Shown here in pieces: positions 1-7,317 of a stretch of 12,915 nucleotides of DNA (positions within the stretch are counted from its first letter, which is position 1; the number at the start of each line of letters is the position of its first letter). The position numbers were made by a program, and so were the translations under genes. The stretch is from an uncultured Mailhella sp. (GTDB lineage: Bacteria; Desulfobacterota; Desulfovibrionia; Desulfovibrionales; Desulfovibrionaceae), in assembly GCA_944324625.1 (NCBI GenBank), contig CALUWZ010000034.1:1-12915 (forward strand). Direction: 5' to 3'. The notes below the pieces were generated by a model, which did no database searches, had not been told where the DNA came from, and saw only the letters and a program-made list of their open reading frames with translations.

Positions 1-429
1 GTGCAGATTCCCGTTATTGCCAGCGGAGATCTCTTCAGTGCCGCCGACGGCGTGCGCGTGCTTATGGAAACGGGCGTCAATGCGGTGATGTATGCACGGG
101 GAGCCATGAGCAATCCCCGTATTTTCCGCGAGCATGCGCTTTTGCTGCAGCATGTGCGGGAACACGGCTTAAAAAGTACGGAAATTCCAAGTATTGAAGA
201 ACTGTTTCCTAAAAGCCCCGAACAGATAAAAGCAGACCTTTACGAGCTGATCAACAGGCATCTGGCCTATGCCAAAACCTATTGTCCGCACCGTGCCGTT
301 CTGCAGATGCGCACTATTGTTCCCCGTTATGTAAGACATTTGGAAAATGCCAAAATTGTCCGTCAGGAGCTTATCAAGTGCCGCAGTTTTGAGGATATCG
401 ACAGGGTGATCGCGGAATTTTTTGCGTAA
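1..429 (+). CDS. tRNA-dihydrouridine synthase (Dus family), 3' part only
   Basis: Dus enzymes are FMN-dependent and reduce uridine to dihydrouridine in the D-loop of tRNA, using NADPH. The visible 142 residues are the C-terminal part of a protein normally about 320-340 residues long. The GTG at base 1 is therefore an internal valine codon and the gene begins outside the window. Near the left edge, IASGDLFSAADGVRVL followed by YARGAMSNPRIF matches the end of the TIM barrel, where the family has its FMN-phosphate-binding GDI and GRG segments. The remainder (from about residue 60) is the charged helical C-terminal domain that contacts tRNA. The catalytic cysteine region lies upstream and cannot be seen. 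I cannot tell which Dus subfamily this is. The gene ends about 165 bases before a terminator shared with the convergent lpxC. Confidence 0.88.
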   Translation: MQIPVIASGDLFSAADGVRVLMETGVNAVMYARGAMSNPRIFREHALLLQHVREHGLKSTEIPSIEELFPKSPEQIKADLYELINRHLAYAKTYCPHRAVLQMRTIVPRYVRHLENAKIVRQELIKCRSFEDIDRVIAEFFA

Positions 430-506
430 TTTATTATTGTTGGCAATTTGCAGGCTGAAGTTTATGCGCAGACAGTTTTTGTGTTAATATTCCGTTTGGG
501 GGCATG

Positions 507-539
507 AGGTTTTTTGCAGTATACTGCAGAAAAATACCT
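507..539. repeat. Palindrome in the dus/lpxC convergent gap
   Basis: TGCAGTATACTGCA at 515-528 is a perfect 14-base palindrome. It is extended by T and A runs outside it (510-514 and 530-534) and by AGGT (507-510) facing ACCT (536-539), so RNA from either strand could fold into a long hairpin. Neither side has the U-run of an intrinsic terminator after the stem, and a real terminator lies 60 bases further on. It could be a protein-binding site, part of a small transcript, or a dispersed repeat. No gene starts beside it. Confidence 0.6.
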
Positions 540-593
540 TTTGCCGGAAATCGGGAAAACAGCGTTCTGAGCAGAATATTTTGCAAAGTGAAA

Positions 594-627
594 TAAAAAA
601 ACTCCGAAATTTTCGGAGTTTTTTTAT
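594..627. terminator. Bidirectional intrinsic terminator, dus / lpxC
   Basis: The stem ACTCCGAAA/TTTCGGAGT is flanked by an A-run on the left and a T-run on the right, so both strands read as a hairpin followed by U residues. It ends the dus transcript rightward and the lpxC transcript leftward. The lpxC stop codon (630-632) lies immediately beside it. Confidence 0.88.
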
Positions 628-629
628 TT

Positions 630-1538
630 TTATGCCAAGGCTGTTTTCAGTCCCAAATAGGGGATGTCAGCCTTTCTTTTTTCGGGGATAAGTTCTTCGT
701 AGCTCAGGTATTGGTCGCTGTGGGTGTAAATTTCGCGCAGGAATTGGTTGTTGTGCTGATGGCCTGAGCAGCGGACTTCAAAAGCGCCCTGCAGAGGCAT
801 GCCGAACATGGCCATGTCGCCCACAAAGTCCAGAATTTTATGGCGTACGAATTCGTCGGCAAAGCGCAGGCCTTCAGGGTTCATAATGCCGTCATCGTCC
901 ACGACAATGGCGTTGGCAAGGGAACCGCCGAGAGCAAGGTTTTTGCTGTGCAGGTATTCCACTTCCTTCATAAAGCCGAAGGTTCTGGCAGAGGCGATTT
1001 CATCAAAGGTTTCAGGAGTTATTTCAAGGGCAAGACGCTGTTTCCCGATGACTTTGTTCGGAAAGTCAATGGTGTAGTCCACGTAAAAGCCGTCATAGGG
1101 GCGTGCGTTGATGGTTTTGCCGTTGGCCTCGAAAAGGAAAGGCCTGGTGATTTTTGCCACTTTGCGCAGGGCATACTGGGAACGCAGACCCGCTTTTTTT
1201 ATAAGATTGGTGATGGGCAGGGCAGAACCGTCCATAATCGGGATTTCTTTTCCGAAAATATGGCATTCCACGTTGTCGACGCCAAGGGCAAGCAAGGCTG
1301 CCATAAGGTGTTCCACCGTGGAAACGTGGGTATGCTCGTTGCCGAGCGTAGTGGCGAGTTCCGTTGTCATGACAACGAACGGATTTGGTTTTATTACCTG
1401 AACATCTTTTTTGCCGTGTATATGAAAACTAATGCCTGCGCCAATTTTAGCAGGGAGAAGTTTCATTTCCACATCTTTGCCGGAATGAAGACCGATACCC
1501 GTATAATTGATTGCGTGCATTAATGTTTGCTGAAGCAT
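630..1538 (-). CDS. lpxC: UDP-3-O-acyl-N-acetylglucosamine deacetylase LpxC
   Basis: LpxC is the zinc-dependent deacetylase that commits UDP-3-O-acyl-GlcNAc to lipid A synthesis; it works at the cytoplasmic side of the inner membrane. The protein has 302 residues, the usual length. The start NYTGIGLHSG (11-20) is typical of the family. The zinc ligands are visible: H77 in STVEHLMA, then H233 and D237 in RHKILD. E76 is the expected catalytic base, and H260 in SGHQHNN matches the conserved late histidine. I chose the start at 1538 because AAAGGA sits seven bases upstream and the protein then begins MLQQTL. The frame stays open 60 bases further, but that would add a hydrophobic stretch foreign to the family. 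The gene is alone in its transcript and divergent from the acyltransferase gene. Its presence implies an LPS-bearing outer membrane. Confidence 0.97.
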   Translation of the reverse strand: MLQQTLMHAINYTGIGLHSGKDVEMKLLPAKIGAGISFHIHGKKDVQVIKPNPFVVMTTELATTLGNEHTHVSTVEHLMAALLALGVDNVECHIFGKEIPIMDGSALPITNLIKKAGLRSQYALRKVAKITRPFLFEANGKTINARPYDGFYVDYTIDFPNKVIGKQRLALEITPETFDEIASARTFGFMKEVEYLHSKNLALGGSLANAIVVDDDGIMNPEGLRFADEFVRHKILDFVGDMAMFGMPLQGAFEVRCSGHQHNNQFLREIYTHSDQYLSYEELIPEKRKADIPYLGLKTALA

Positions 1539-1604
1539 AAATAATCCTTTGTTAATCACTTTGATAATTATGCAATAAATAAGCAAAAAGCATGCCATGT
1601 GCAG

Positions 1605-1618
1605 GATTAAATTTAATC
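1605..1618. promoter_or_regulatory. Perfect AT-rich palindrome upstream of lpxC
   Basis: GATTAAATTTAATC is a perfect 14-base palindrome, 67 bases upstream of the lpxC start and 170 bases before the divergent acyltransferase gene. Its size and symmetry suit a dimeric regulator, but I do not recognise the site. AT-rich palindromes also arise by chance in such DNA, so the operator role is inference. Confidence 0.4.
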
Positions 1619-1660
1619 TTGTATTAATAGCATGTTATAAAATTGAGGAACAGCAGGGAT

Positions 1661-1719
1661 TTGTGTTGTTTTTGCCACACAGGCATTTTTGCCACAAAAC
1701 TGTGGCGATTTTAACACAA
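1661..1719. promoter_or_regulatory. Nested inverted and direct repeats between lpxC and the acyltransferase gene
   Basis: Three elements are interleaved. A hairpin GCCACA-AAAC-TGTGGC lies at 1691-1706. An 11-base direct repeat TTTTTGCCACA occurs at 1669-1679 and 1686-1696, 17 bases apart. An outer inverted repeat, TTGTGTT (1661-1667) and AACACAA (1713-1719), encloses the others. The block sits just upstream of the likely -10 box of the acyltransferase gene, so it is a candidate operator region for that gene, for lpxC, or for both. The regulator is unknown. Confidence 0.5.
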
Positions 1720-1743
1720 TAAAAAGTCTAGAGAAATTATAAT
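1715..1743 (+). promoter_or_regulatory. Possible promoter of the acyltransferase gene
   Basis: A perfect TATAAT lies at 1738-1743, 44 bases before the ATG. Seventeen bases upstream only a poor -35 (CACAAT, 1715-1720) is found, overlapping the right arm of the repeat block. A weak -35 next to repeats would fit activator-dependent transcription, but that is inference. Confidence 0.35.
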
Positions 1744-1787
1744 ATACTTTTCGCAGGTTATGGTTTATAACGTGCAAAGGAGGTTTT

Positions 1788-3719
1788 ATGCAAGCCAGAG
1801 AATACAGACCTGATATAGATGTTTTGCGGGCCATAGCCGTTTTGTCGGTTATTTTTTATCATGCGCATGTACCGTTTTTCAGCGGCGGTTATGTGGGCGT
1901 AAGCATTTTTTTTGTGATTTCCGGGTATTTGATTACAGGAATTATCAAGCGCAAACTGGAAAACGGCACATTCAGCTTTGCAGAGTTTTACGAAAACCGT
2001 GTCCGCCGAATTTTTCCTGCATTGTTTTTTATGGTCTTTTGCGTTATGCTTTTTGAATGGGTTACTTCTGTTAATGTTGTTGAACGGAGGGATGTGTTCA
2101 GTTCTGCAAAACGTGTTCTTCTGACAATACCTAATATTTATTTTTACCTGAATACCAATTATTTTGACCCTGCCGCTGAAACCATGCCGCTGCTGCACAC
2201 ATGGTCTTTGGGTGTTGAAGAGCAGTTTTATTTTGTTTTTCCGCTGCTTTTATTTATAACGTATATCTATCTATATAAGTTAAATAAAAATAAAATTATC
2301 CGTCTTTTGTCTGTTCTTTTTTTGGCCAGTTTTGTTTTTTCCGTTATTTTTGTTTTTTACAATCAGAAATTTACATTTTATATGCTGCCGACAAGAGCCT
2401 GGGAGCTTATTACGGGCAGTTTGCTTGCCTATTCGCAGTGGACGCCCAAGGAACAAAAAGCAAAAGTATTTTTGGTTTGTCTTGGTTTGCTGCTTATGGC
2501 AGGGGCTGTAGTCGGATATACGGATAATATCTATCCGGGCTTTTGGGCTTTGGTTCCCTGTCTTGGTGCTGCATTGTACATTGCTGGAGGTACAGGGCTG
2601 ACTTCTTCCTTGTCTTTGATTACAAAAAACAAGGTATTGGTTTTTATCGGAGTTGTTTCTTATTCTCTGTATTTGTGGCATTGGCCAGTTTTGGTTTATT
2701 ACCAAAACTGGCTGTTCCGCCGTGAAATTGATATAGTAAGTGCGTTGGTTTTGTTTGCCGTTATTTTTGCAGTATCCGTTTTTTCATGGCGTTTTATCGA
2801 AAAACCGGTGCGGCAGAAACCTGTTTTTAAAAGACGCGGCGTATTGTGGACAGGAGTAGCCTGTTGTTTTGGTATTTTTATGCTCTTTGTCAATAATTTT
2901 TCGTTTGGGGTTTCTGTTGAAAACGGAAGATACCGGTATACGGGCGGTCAATATCCGTCGGAATATAAGACGGAAAATCCTTCCGAAAAGGTTCTTTTGA
3001 TAGGTGACAGCCATTCAGGGCATTTAGTACCGCTTTTGTACAGTCTCGCCAAGGAATATCAGGCGGATTTTTATCATGTGCCTGTAGCATTGTTGGGTAC
3101 ATACAATAATTGGCATTCGATTTCTGAAAGGGAAGACAGGCAAAAGGCCGAAGCTTTTTTAACTGATATTGTCCGAAAAGGTAAATATGACGTAGGAATT
3201 GTTGCCTATCGTTATGATTATCATTTGCGGGGGGTTGATATAGTAAGAAAAAATACTGTTTTTGACCCATTGAAATCATTTGATAATCCTAAACTTTCTC
3301 CGGAAAGGGTTCTCTTTGCTGCTTTGGAAAAAACAGTACGGATTTTTAAGGAAAACGGGGTAAAACGGATATATTTTGTTTCTTCCGTTCCGCAGGCAAA
3401 ATCTTTGGTCAGAAATTCTGCCAATAAATTGGATTTTTTGTTTGGATGTGATGAAAAATTGATTAATTTTGTTTTGGGTGAAAGCAGGGAAGAATATGAG
3501 GAAAGAACCAAAAACGTATATGCCGTTCTTCATGAACTTGCAGAAAAATATTCCGATGTTTATATATTGAACCCGGCACCGTATTTTTTAAATCAGGAAA
3601 AGACCGGATATGATGTGGTAAAAAATTATGTCTGTTATTATCCTGATGACGATCATTTAAGCAAAGAAGGGGTTTTTTTGCTGAAACCGCTTTTTGAACC
3701 TCTTTTTGCGCATGAATAG
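1788..3719 (+). CDS. Membrane acyltransferase (acyltransferase-3 family) with C-terminal SGNH domain
   Basis: The protein has 643 residues and the two-part layout of OafA-type O-acetyltransferases. Residues about 10-340 are a multi-pass membrane domain. It carries the family signature R14-X10-H25 (in [13 protein letters not shown]), [19 protein letters not shown] (33-51), [12 protein letters not shown] (68-79) and [10 protein letters not shown] (291-300). After a last membrane segment (about 352-372) comes an SGNH-hydrolase-like domain with GDSHSGH at 406-412 (nucleophile S408) and D620-X2-H623 near the end. Such proteins move an acetyl group across the inner membrane onto O-antigen or other surface sugars; the exact acceptor cannot be told. 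AAAGGAGG five bases before the ATG supports the start. The gene is clearly richer in A and T than pyrB, pyrC and priA, which may reflect transfer. I see no terminator before pyrB. Confidence 0.9.
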   Translation: MQAREYRPDIDVLRAIAVLSVIFYHAHVPFFSGGYVGVSIFFVISGYLITGIIKRKLENGTFSFAEFYENRVRRIFPALFFMVFCVMLFEWVTSVNVVERRDVFSSAKRVLLTIPNIYFYLNTNYFDPAAETMPLLHTWSLGVEEQFYFVFPLLLFITYIYLYKLNKNKIIRLLSVLFLASFVFSVIFVFYNQKFTFYMLPTRAWELITGSLLAYSQWTPKEQKAKVFLVCLGLLLMAGAVVGYTDNIYPGFWALVPCLGAALYIAGGTGLTSSLSLITKNKVLVFIGVVSYSLYLWHWPVLVYYQNWLFRREIDIVSALVLFAVIFAVSVFSWRFIEKPVRQKPVFKRRGVLWTGVACCFGIFMLFVNNFSFGVSVENGRYRYTGGQYPSEYKTENPSEKVLLIGDSHSGHLVPLLYSLAKEYQADFYHVPVALLGTYNNWHSISEREDRQKAEAFLTDIVRKGKYDVGIVAYRYDYHLRGVDIVRKNTVFDPLKSFDNPKLSPERVLFAALEKTVRIFKENGVKRIYFVSSVPQAKSLVRNSANKLDFLFGCDEKLINFVLGESREEYEERTKNVYAVLHELAEKYSDVYILNPAPYFLNQEKTGYDVVKNYVCYYPDDDHLSKEGVFLLKPLFEPLFAHE

Positions 3720-3817
3720 GAAACAGGCCGCTCCGCCAAAATTTTGCTTTACTATTAGCCTGCAATACAGTAATTTTTGGGCATAGACTGTCTTTAATCT
3801 GTTTAAGTGAGGCATAT

Positions 3818-4783
3818 ATGGCTATCCAAAAATGGCGACATAAGGATTTATTGGACGTTAGTTATTTGTCCGAAGAAGAAATTCTGTTTATTTTGGACAA
3901 TGCGAAACGTTTTCAGGAAGTGAATTTAAGAGCGGTGAAAAAGGTTCCTACATTGAAAGGAAAAACTGTCACCCTTTTTTTTGCCGAACCGAGCACCAGA
4001 ACCAAGCTTTCTTTTGATACGGCTGCAAAACGCCTTTCCGCGGATTCGTTTTCCCTCGGCAAAAGCGGTTCAAGCCTGCAAAAGGGGGAAAGCCTGAAAG
4101 ATACGGCCCTGACCCTGCAGGCCATGCATCCCGATATTATCGTTATCCGCGATTCCAGTTCGGGCGCAGCCCAGTTTTTGGCGGAACGGCTCGAGTGCAG
4201 CGTTGTCAACGGCGGTGACGGCTGGCATGCCCACCCCACGCAGGCACTGCTTGACGCATTTTCTCTCCGTGAGGCATGGAAGGGGGAATTTGCAGGCAAA
4301 ACACTGCTTATTTTGGGCGATATCAATCACAGCCGCGTTGCCCGTTCCAATATTAATCTGCTGACCCGTTTTGGCGTAAACGTACGCATTTGCGCGCCGA
4401 AAACGCTTCTTCCCCGCAATTTGGACAATTTTCCCGTGCAGGTTTATTCCGATCTGAACAAGGCTGTACAGGGCGTCGATGCCGTTATGTGCCTGCGTCT
4501 GCAGCTGGAACGTCAGGCAGCCGGCCTTTTGCCGGACCTTGGCGATTATTCCCGCCGTTACTGCCTTTGCATGAAACATCTCAGGGAAGCTAAAGATGGT
4601 GCCAAAATCCTGCATCCCGGACCCATGAACAGGGGACTTGAAATTTCTTCCGAAATTGCCGACTGTGCCGACAGCCTTGTATTGAATCAGGTATCTGCGG
4701 GCGTTGCCACCAGAATGGCGGTTTTGTATTTGTACGGCACCAGAAACGACGGCGCGGCCCTTACGCCGCAAATGGGGGAATAA
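3818..4783 (+). CDS. pyrB: Aspartate carbamoyltransferase catalytic subunit PyrB
   Basis: PyrB joins carbamoyl phosphate and aspartate to give N-carbamoyl-L-aspartate, the committed step of pyrimidine synthesis. The 321 residues cover the whole family length. Visible motifs are the carbamoyl-phosphate loop [10 protein letters not shown] (57-66), SSLQKGESL with the active-site lysine K89 from the neighbouring subunit (85-93), HPTQALLD (139-146), the aspartate-domain segment [12 protein letters not shown] (167-178), RLQLER (227-232) and HPGPMNRG (266-273). AGTGAGG lies five bases before the ATG. The 98-base gap after the acyltransferase gene has neither a clear terminator nor a clear promoter, so read-through from upstream is possible. 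No pyrI regulatory-subunit gene is adjacent. pyrC begins one base after the stop codon, so the two are surely co-transcribed and probably translationally coupled. Confidence 0.97.
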   Translation: MAIQKWRHKDLLDVSYLSEEEILFILDNAKRFQEVNLRAVKKVPTLKGKTVTLFFAEPSTRTKLSFDTAAKRLSADSFSLGKSGSSLQKGESLKDTALTLQAMHPDIIVIRDSSSGAAQFLAERLECSVVNGGDGWHAHPTQALLDAFSLREAWKGEFAGKTLLILGDINHSRVARSNINLLTRFGVNVRICAPKTLLPRNLDNFPVQVYSDLNKAVQGVDAVMCLRLQLERQAAGLLPDLGDYSRRYCLCMKHLREAKDGAKILHPGPMNRGLEISSEIADCADSLVLNQVSAGVATRMAVLYLYGTRNDGAALTPQMGE

Positions 4784-4784
4784 G

Positions 4785-6137
4785 ATGATTTTATTTAAAA
4801 ATGTTGCCTATCTCGGAAAAAAACTCGACCTTCTTGTTACGGAAAATGCCGAAGAAAACAGCACGCTCGGTTTCAGTTTTGACCCTGAAGACGGTTTTCA
4901 CAAACACTGCCTGAATTACGGCGCCAATTACGGCAAGCAGGGCGGCCGCATTGTTGCCCTGCATGAAAATATCGCCGCGCCCGAAGGCTGCACCGTGCTT
5001 GATATGGACGGCAAAATCCTTTTCCCGAGCCTTATTGACGTGCATGTGCATTTCCGCGATCCGGGCATGGAGTGGAAAGAAGATATCAATACGGGGCTTA
5101 ATGCCGCCCTGCACGGCGGATATTCCCATGTCCTCTGCATGGCAAACACCGCACCCGTGAACGACAATGCAGGCATTACCCGCTATATGCTCGAAAAAGC
5201 AAAAAATACACATCCTGACGGGCCGTTTCTGCACCCCGTTGCCGCCGCAACCCTCGGACTTAAGGGTGAAGCGATGGCGCCTCTCGGCGAAATGGCTGAA
5301 GCCGGCTGCATTGCCGTTTCCAATGACGGCGTACCGCTTATAAGCACGGAAATTGTACGCCGTGTCATGGAATATGCCAGTGATTTGGATATGCTTTTTA
5401 TAGACCACTGCGAAGACCCGTATCTTGCCCGCGGCGCGCACATGAACGAAGGAGATTTGTCCGCAAAGCTCGGCGTCAAAGGCCAGCCCGACATCGGTGA
5501 AGCCCTGCAGGTAGCCCGTGATGCGCTCTTGGCGGAATATCTGAATATTCCCGTGCATATTGCCCATGTTTCCTGCCGCAGAAGCCTTGAGGAAATCAAG
5601 CGCGCCAAAGCCAGAGGCATTAATCTTACGGCAGAAACCTGCCCTCATTATCTGCTTTTGGACGAAACCGCAGTTGACAATTACAATACAAACGCAAAAG
5701 TCAATCCGCCCCTGCGCACGTGGGACGACGTCATGGCCATGCGCGATGCGGTCAAAACAGGGCTTATTGACTGCATGATTACCGACCATGCTCCCCATGC
5801 CGCCCATGAAAAGGAAAATCCGCTGGATATGGTTCCCAACGGCATAAGCGGTCTGGATACGGCGCTTACCCTGCTGTGGCAGCTTGTGGAAGAAGGCGTG
5901 TTCACGCAGGAAGATATTGTCCGCACTTATACGGAAAATCCCGGAAAGCGGTTCAAACTTCCGTACAATACCTTTAAAGAAGGTGATCCTGCCGACTTCT
6001 TCTTCTTTGATCCGAGCATTGAATGGGAAGTAAGCAAGGAGAATTTTTATTCCAAGTCCGCCAATACGCCATTTCTCGGCAGGATGCTGAAAGGCCGTGT
6101 GTGCGCCCATTATCTCGGCGGCAAAAAAGTTCTGTAA
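4785..6137 (+). CDS. pyrC: Dihydroorotase PyrC, class I
   Basis: This enzyme reversibly cyclises carbamoyl-aspartate to dihydroorotate, the step after PyrB. The 450 residues form a metal-dependent amidohydrolase barrel. Metal and catalytic positions are all present: H87 and H89 in DVHVHFRDPG, D181 in SNDG, H208 in DHCED, H261 in HIAHVSC, and D334 in TDHAPH. This is therefore not the inactive PyrC-like partner seen beside PyrB in some bacteria. The metal motif HVH lies about 26 residues later than in Aquifex dihydroorotase; the surplus is around residues 14-55, a polar stretch rich in N, G, H and E. The start at 4785 follows GGGGGA inside the end of pyrB, with one base between stop and start. 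An in-frame ATG at 4704 would overlap pyrB by 80 bases and is less likely. A terminator follows. Confidence 0.95.
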   Translation: MILFKNVAYLGKKLDLLVTENAEENSTLGFSFDPEDGFHKHCLNYGANYGKQGGRIVALHENIAAPEGCTVLDMDGKILFPSLIDVHVHFRDPGMEWKEDINTGLNAALHGGYSHVLCMANTAPVNDNAGITRYMLEKAKNTHPDGPFLHPVAAATLGLKGEAMAPLGEMAEAGCIAVSNDGVPLISTEIVRRVMEYASDLDMLFIDHCEDPYLARGAHMNEGDLSAKLGVKGQPDIGEALQVARDALLAEYLNIPVHIAHVSCRRSLEEIKRAKARGINLTAETCPHYLLLDETAVDNYNTNAKVNPPLRTWDDVMAMRDAVKTGLIDCMITDHAPHAAHEKENPLDMVPNGISGLDTALTLLWQLVEEGVFTQEDIVRTYTENPGKRFKLPYNTFKEGDPADFFFFDPSIEWEVSKENFYSKSANTPFLGRMLKGRVCAHYLGGKKVL

Positions 6138-6157
6138 AGCCGAATTTTCAGCAATAT

Positions 6158-6190
6158 AAAAAAAGCCGTTTTCAAACGGCTTTTTTTATT
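6158..6190. terminator. Bidirectional intrinsic terminator, pyrC / small gene
   Basis: The stem GCCGTTT-TC-AAACGGC (6165-6180) has an A-run on the left and a T-run on the right, so it works in both directions. It ends pyrBC rightward and the 70-residue gene leftward. The stop codon of that small gene (6186-6188) lies inside the T-run. Confidence 0.9.
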
Positions 6191-6398
6191 CCTGACTGTG
6201 TTCTTTTTTCTTTTGAAATTCAATCAGTTTTCTGAAATAAGATACGGATTTGTCCATTCCCAGATTGGCAGGCTGGGTCAGATGCCAATATCTGTTGGTG
6301 GGGTCGAAATTTAGGCGGTTCAGTCTGCGTTTTTGTCCCAGTGTCAGCAGATTTTCTTCATTATAATCAAATGCTGTGTTTTCGTTTTTTTTATTCAT
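6186..6398 (-). CDS. Small hypothetical protein, 70 residues
   Basis: I do not recognise a named family. The protein is soluble and highly charged, with no signal peptide, membrane segment or cysteine. It begins with a polar Asn/Glu-rich stretch, has a basic cluster GQKRRLNRLNF (21-31), a more distinctive middle RYWHLTQPANLGMDKSVSYFRKLIEF (36-61) and a Lys/Glu tail. Three things argue that it is a real gene: a near-consensus promoter 44 bases upstream, a purine-rich AAAGAGAA before the ATG, and a stop codon placed in a terminator that also works in its direction. It stands alone in its transcript between pyrC and the tRNA-Pro terminator. The aromatic and proline-containing middle looks like a conserved fold or binding patch, but its function is unknown. 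Confidence 0.65.
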   Translation of the reverse strand: MNKKNENTAFDYNEENLLTLGQKRRLNRLNFDPTNRYWHLTQPANLGMDKSVSYFRKLIEFQKKKEHSQE

Positions 6399-6441
6399 TT
6401 TTTATTCTCTTTTTATTTTCCGGACTAAGTATTGTATAATG

Positions 6442-6469
6442 ATAATAAGGCGTTTTGCTGTTTTGTCAA
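6442..6469 (-). promoter_or_regulatory. Near-consensus sigma-70 promoter of the 70-residue gene
   Basis: On the minus strand TTGACA (6464-6469) is followed after 16 bases by TATTAT (6442-6447), one mismatch from the -10 consensus. Transcription would start near 6435 and give a leader of about 35 bases. It is among the best promoter matches in the window. Downstream of the tRNA terminator and up to this promoter (about 6470-6615) I see no other gene. Confidence 0.65.
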
Positions 6470-6615
6470 ATACGGTTCCATAGAGTTTCTGCAATGGGAT
6501 AATTGCAAGGCATGCTGAAGATTATAACGTATTATTGAAGAAGGTTTGCTGTGAATGCATTTGCTGTGCTGAAGCCGTGAATTTTTCGGATAAGATTTAT
6601 TTATCCAGCAGCCAT

Positions 6616-6640
6616 AAAAAAAGGAAACCTGACGGTTTCC
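6616..6640 (-). terminator. Intrinsic terminator after tRNA-Pro
   Basis: On the minus strand the stem GGAAACC-GTCA-GGTTTCC is followed by seven U residues. It lies six bases past the CCA end of the tRNA and would end both the tRNA and any pal read-through transcript. Confidence 0.9.
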
Positions 6641-6645
6641 CAAAA

Positions 6646-6722
6646 TGGTCGGGACGACTGGATTTGAACCAGCGGCCTTCTGCTCCCGAAGCAGACGCGC
6701 TGCCAAGCTGCGCTCCGTCCCG
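6646..6722 (-). tRNA. tRNA-Pro, anticodon CGG
   Basis: The 77-base gene folds as a full cloverleaf. The acceptor stem is CGGGACG/CGTCCCG with discriminator A and an encoded CCA end. The anticodon arm is TCTGC-TTCGGGA-GCAGA, putting CGG at positions 34-36 with G at 37, as in proline tRNAs. The T arm has the GGTTCAAATCC consensus. It reads CCG codons. The 5' end is only 20 bases after the pal stop codon on the same strand, with no terminator between them, so it may be processed from the pal transcript. Confidence 0.96.
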
Positions 6723-6742
6723 AAATTTATCTAATGCCTGAA

Positions 6743-7204
6743 TTAGCGGGCAATTACGCGGAAGTTGTCACGGCGGTTAGCAGACCATACTTCTTCGCCG
6801 GTACCTTCAACTACTGGTTTTTCTTTGCCGTAGCTGATGATTTCCAATTGGTTGGGGTTTACGCCGAGAAGTACGAGGTATTCATAAGCAGCCTTGGCAC
6901 GGCGTTCGCCGAGAGCAAGGTTGTATTCCTGAGTGCCGCGTTCGTCGGTGTGGCCTTCAATTCTTACGCGGATGCTTGGGAATTGACGCATAATAGCAGC
7001 TTTTTGGTTAAGAACTTCACGGTATTCGTCTTTGATGTCGTATTTGTCGAAGTCAAAGTAAATGATACCGTCGGAAATTTGTTGTGCTGCAACGTCAATA
7101 GCTGCTGGACCTTGTTGTTCGGTTGGTGCAACAGGTGCAGTTTTAGAACATGCGGCAGCAAAAACTACCATAAACAAGAGAGCAAGAACTTTTAAACTCT
7201 TCAT
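6743..7204 (-). CDS. pal: Peptidoglycan-associated lipoprotein Pal
   Basis: Pal is an outer-membrane lipoprotein that binds peptidoglycan and works with the Tol proteins in envelope constriction at division. The 153 residues start with a lipoprotein signal peptide (MKSLKVLALLFMVVFAAAC). C19 is the lipidated residue, though the -3 position is Ala rather than the usual Leu or Val. A short Ala/Pro/Gln linker follows. The OmpA-like domain runs from about 45: IYFDFDKYDIK (48-58), EGHTDERGTQEYN (83-95) with D87, and GERRAKAA (99-106) with R102; these Asp and Arg bind diaminopimelate in the family. A good AGGAG lies seven bases before the ATG. No tolB, tolA or cpoB gene is adjacent, unlike the classical tol-pal operon. 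tRNA-Pro follows closely on the same strand. Confidence 0.95.
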   Translation of the reverse strand: MKSLKVLALLFMVVFAAACSKTAPVAPTEQQGPAAIDVAAQQISDGIIYFDFDKYDIKDEYREVLNQKAAIMRQFPSIRVRIEGHTDERGTQEYNLALGERRAKAAYEYLVLLGVNPNQLEIISYGKEKPVVEGTGEEVWSANRRDNFRVIAR

Positions 7205-7270
7205 ATTTTAACTCCTAAACGCCAACAGAACAAAGTCTATTAGTTTATTTATAAAAACGTTGTGAAAAAG

Positions 7271-7299
7271 TGTTTATCGGGAAAATTTGTAACTGTCAA
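7271..7299 (-). promoter_or_regulatory. Possible promoter of pal
   Basis: On the minus strand a perfect TTGACA (7294-7299) is followed after 17 bases by TAAACA (7271-7276), a weak -10. The leader to the pal ATG would be about 60 bases. Another -10-like TATAAA closer to the gene lacks a good -35. Confidence 0.45.
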
Positions 7300-7317
7300 G
7301 TAAAATTCCAAAAAAAT

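Noticed and set aside
840..1523. A 227-codon open frame antisense to lpxC
   Set aside because: It is contained in lpxC, whose zinc ligands are intact, and lacks a ribosome site or family resemblance.
1613..1834. A 73-codon minus-strand frame across the lpxC/acyltransferase gap
   Set aside because: It runs through the repeat block and into the start of the acyltransferase gene, with no ribosome site and no plausible protein character.
3720..3817. A pyrB attenuator or PyrR-type leader
   Set aside because: No hairpin with a U-run and no PyrR-like anti-antiterminator can be seen in the 98-base gap.
4070..4771. A 233-codon open frame antisense to pyrB
   Set aside because: Same reasoning as for the pyrC antisense frame: it lies inside a gene with complete motifs, and codon bias of the real gene leaves the opposite strand open.
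4791..6110. A 439-codon open frame antisense to pyrC
   Set aside because: It mirrors pyrC almost end to end, has no convincing ribosome site, and its protein is a compositional shadow with no recognisable domain. pyrC on the other strand has every catalytic residue.
6734..7195. A 153-codon plus-strand frame opposite pal
   Set aside because: It is a shadow of pal, which has a lipobox and intact OmpA-like motifs; the plus-strand frame has no family match.
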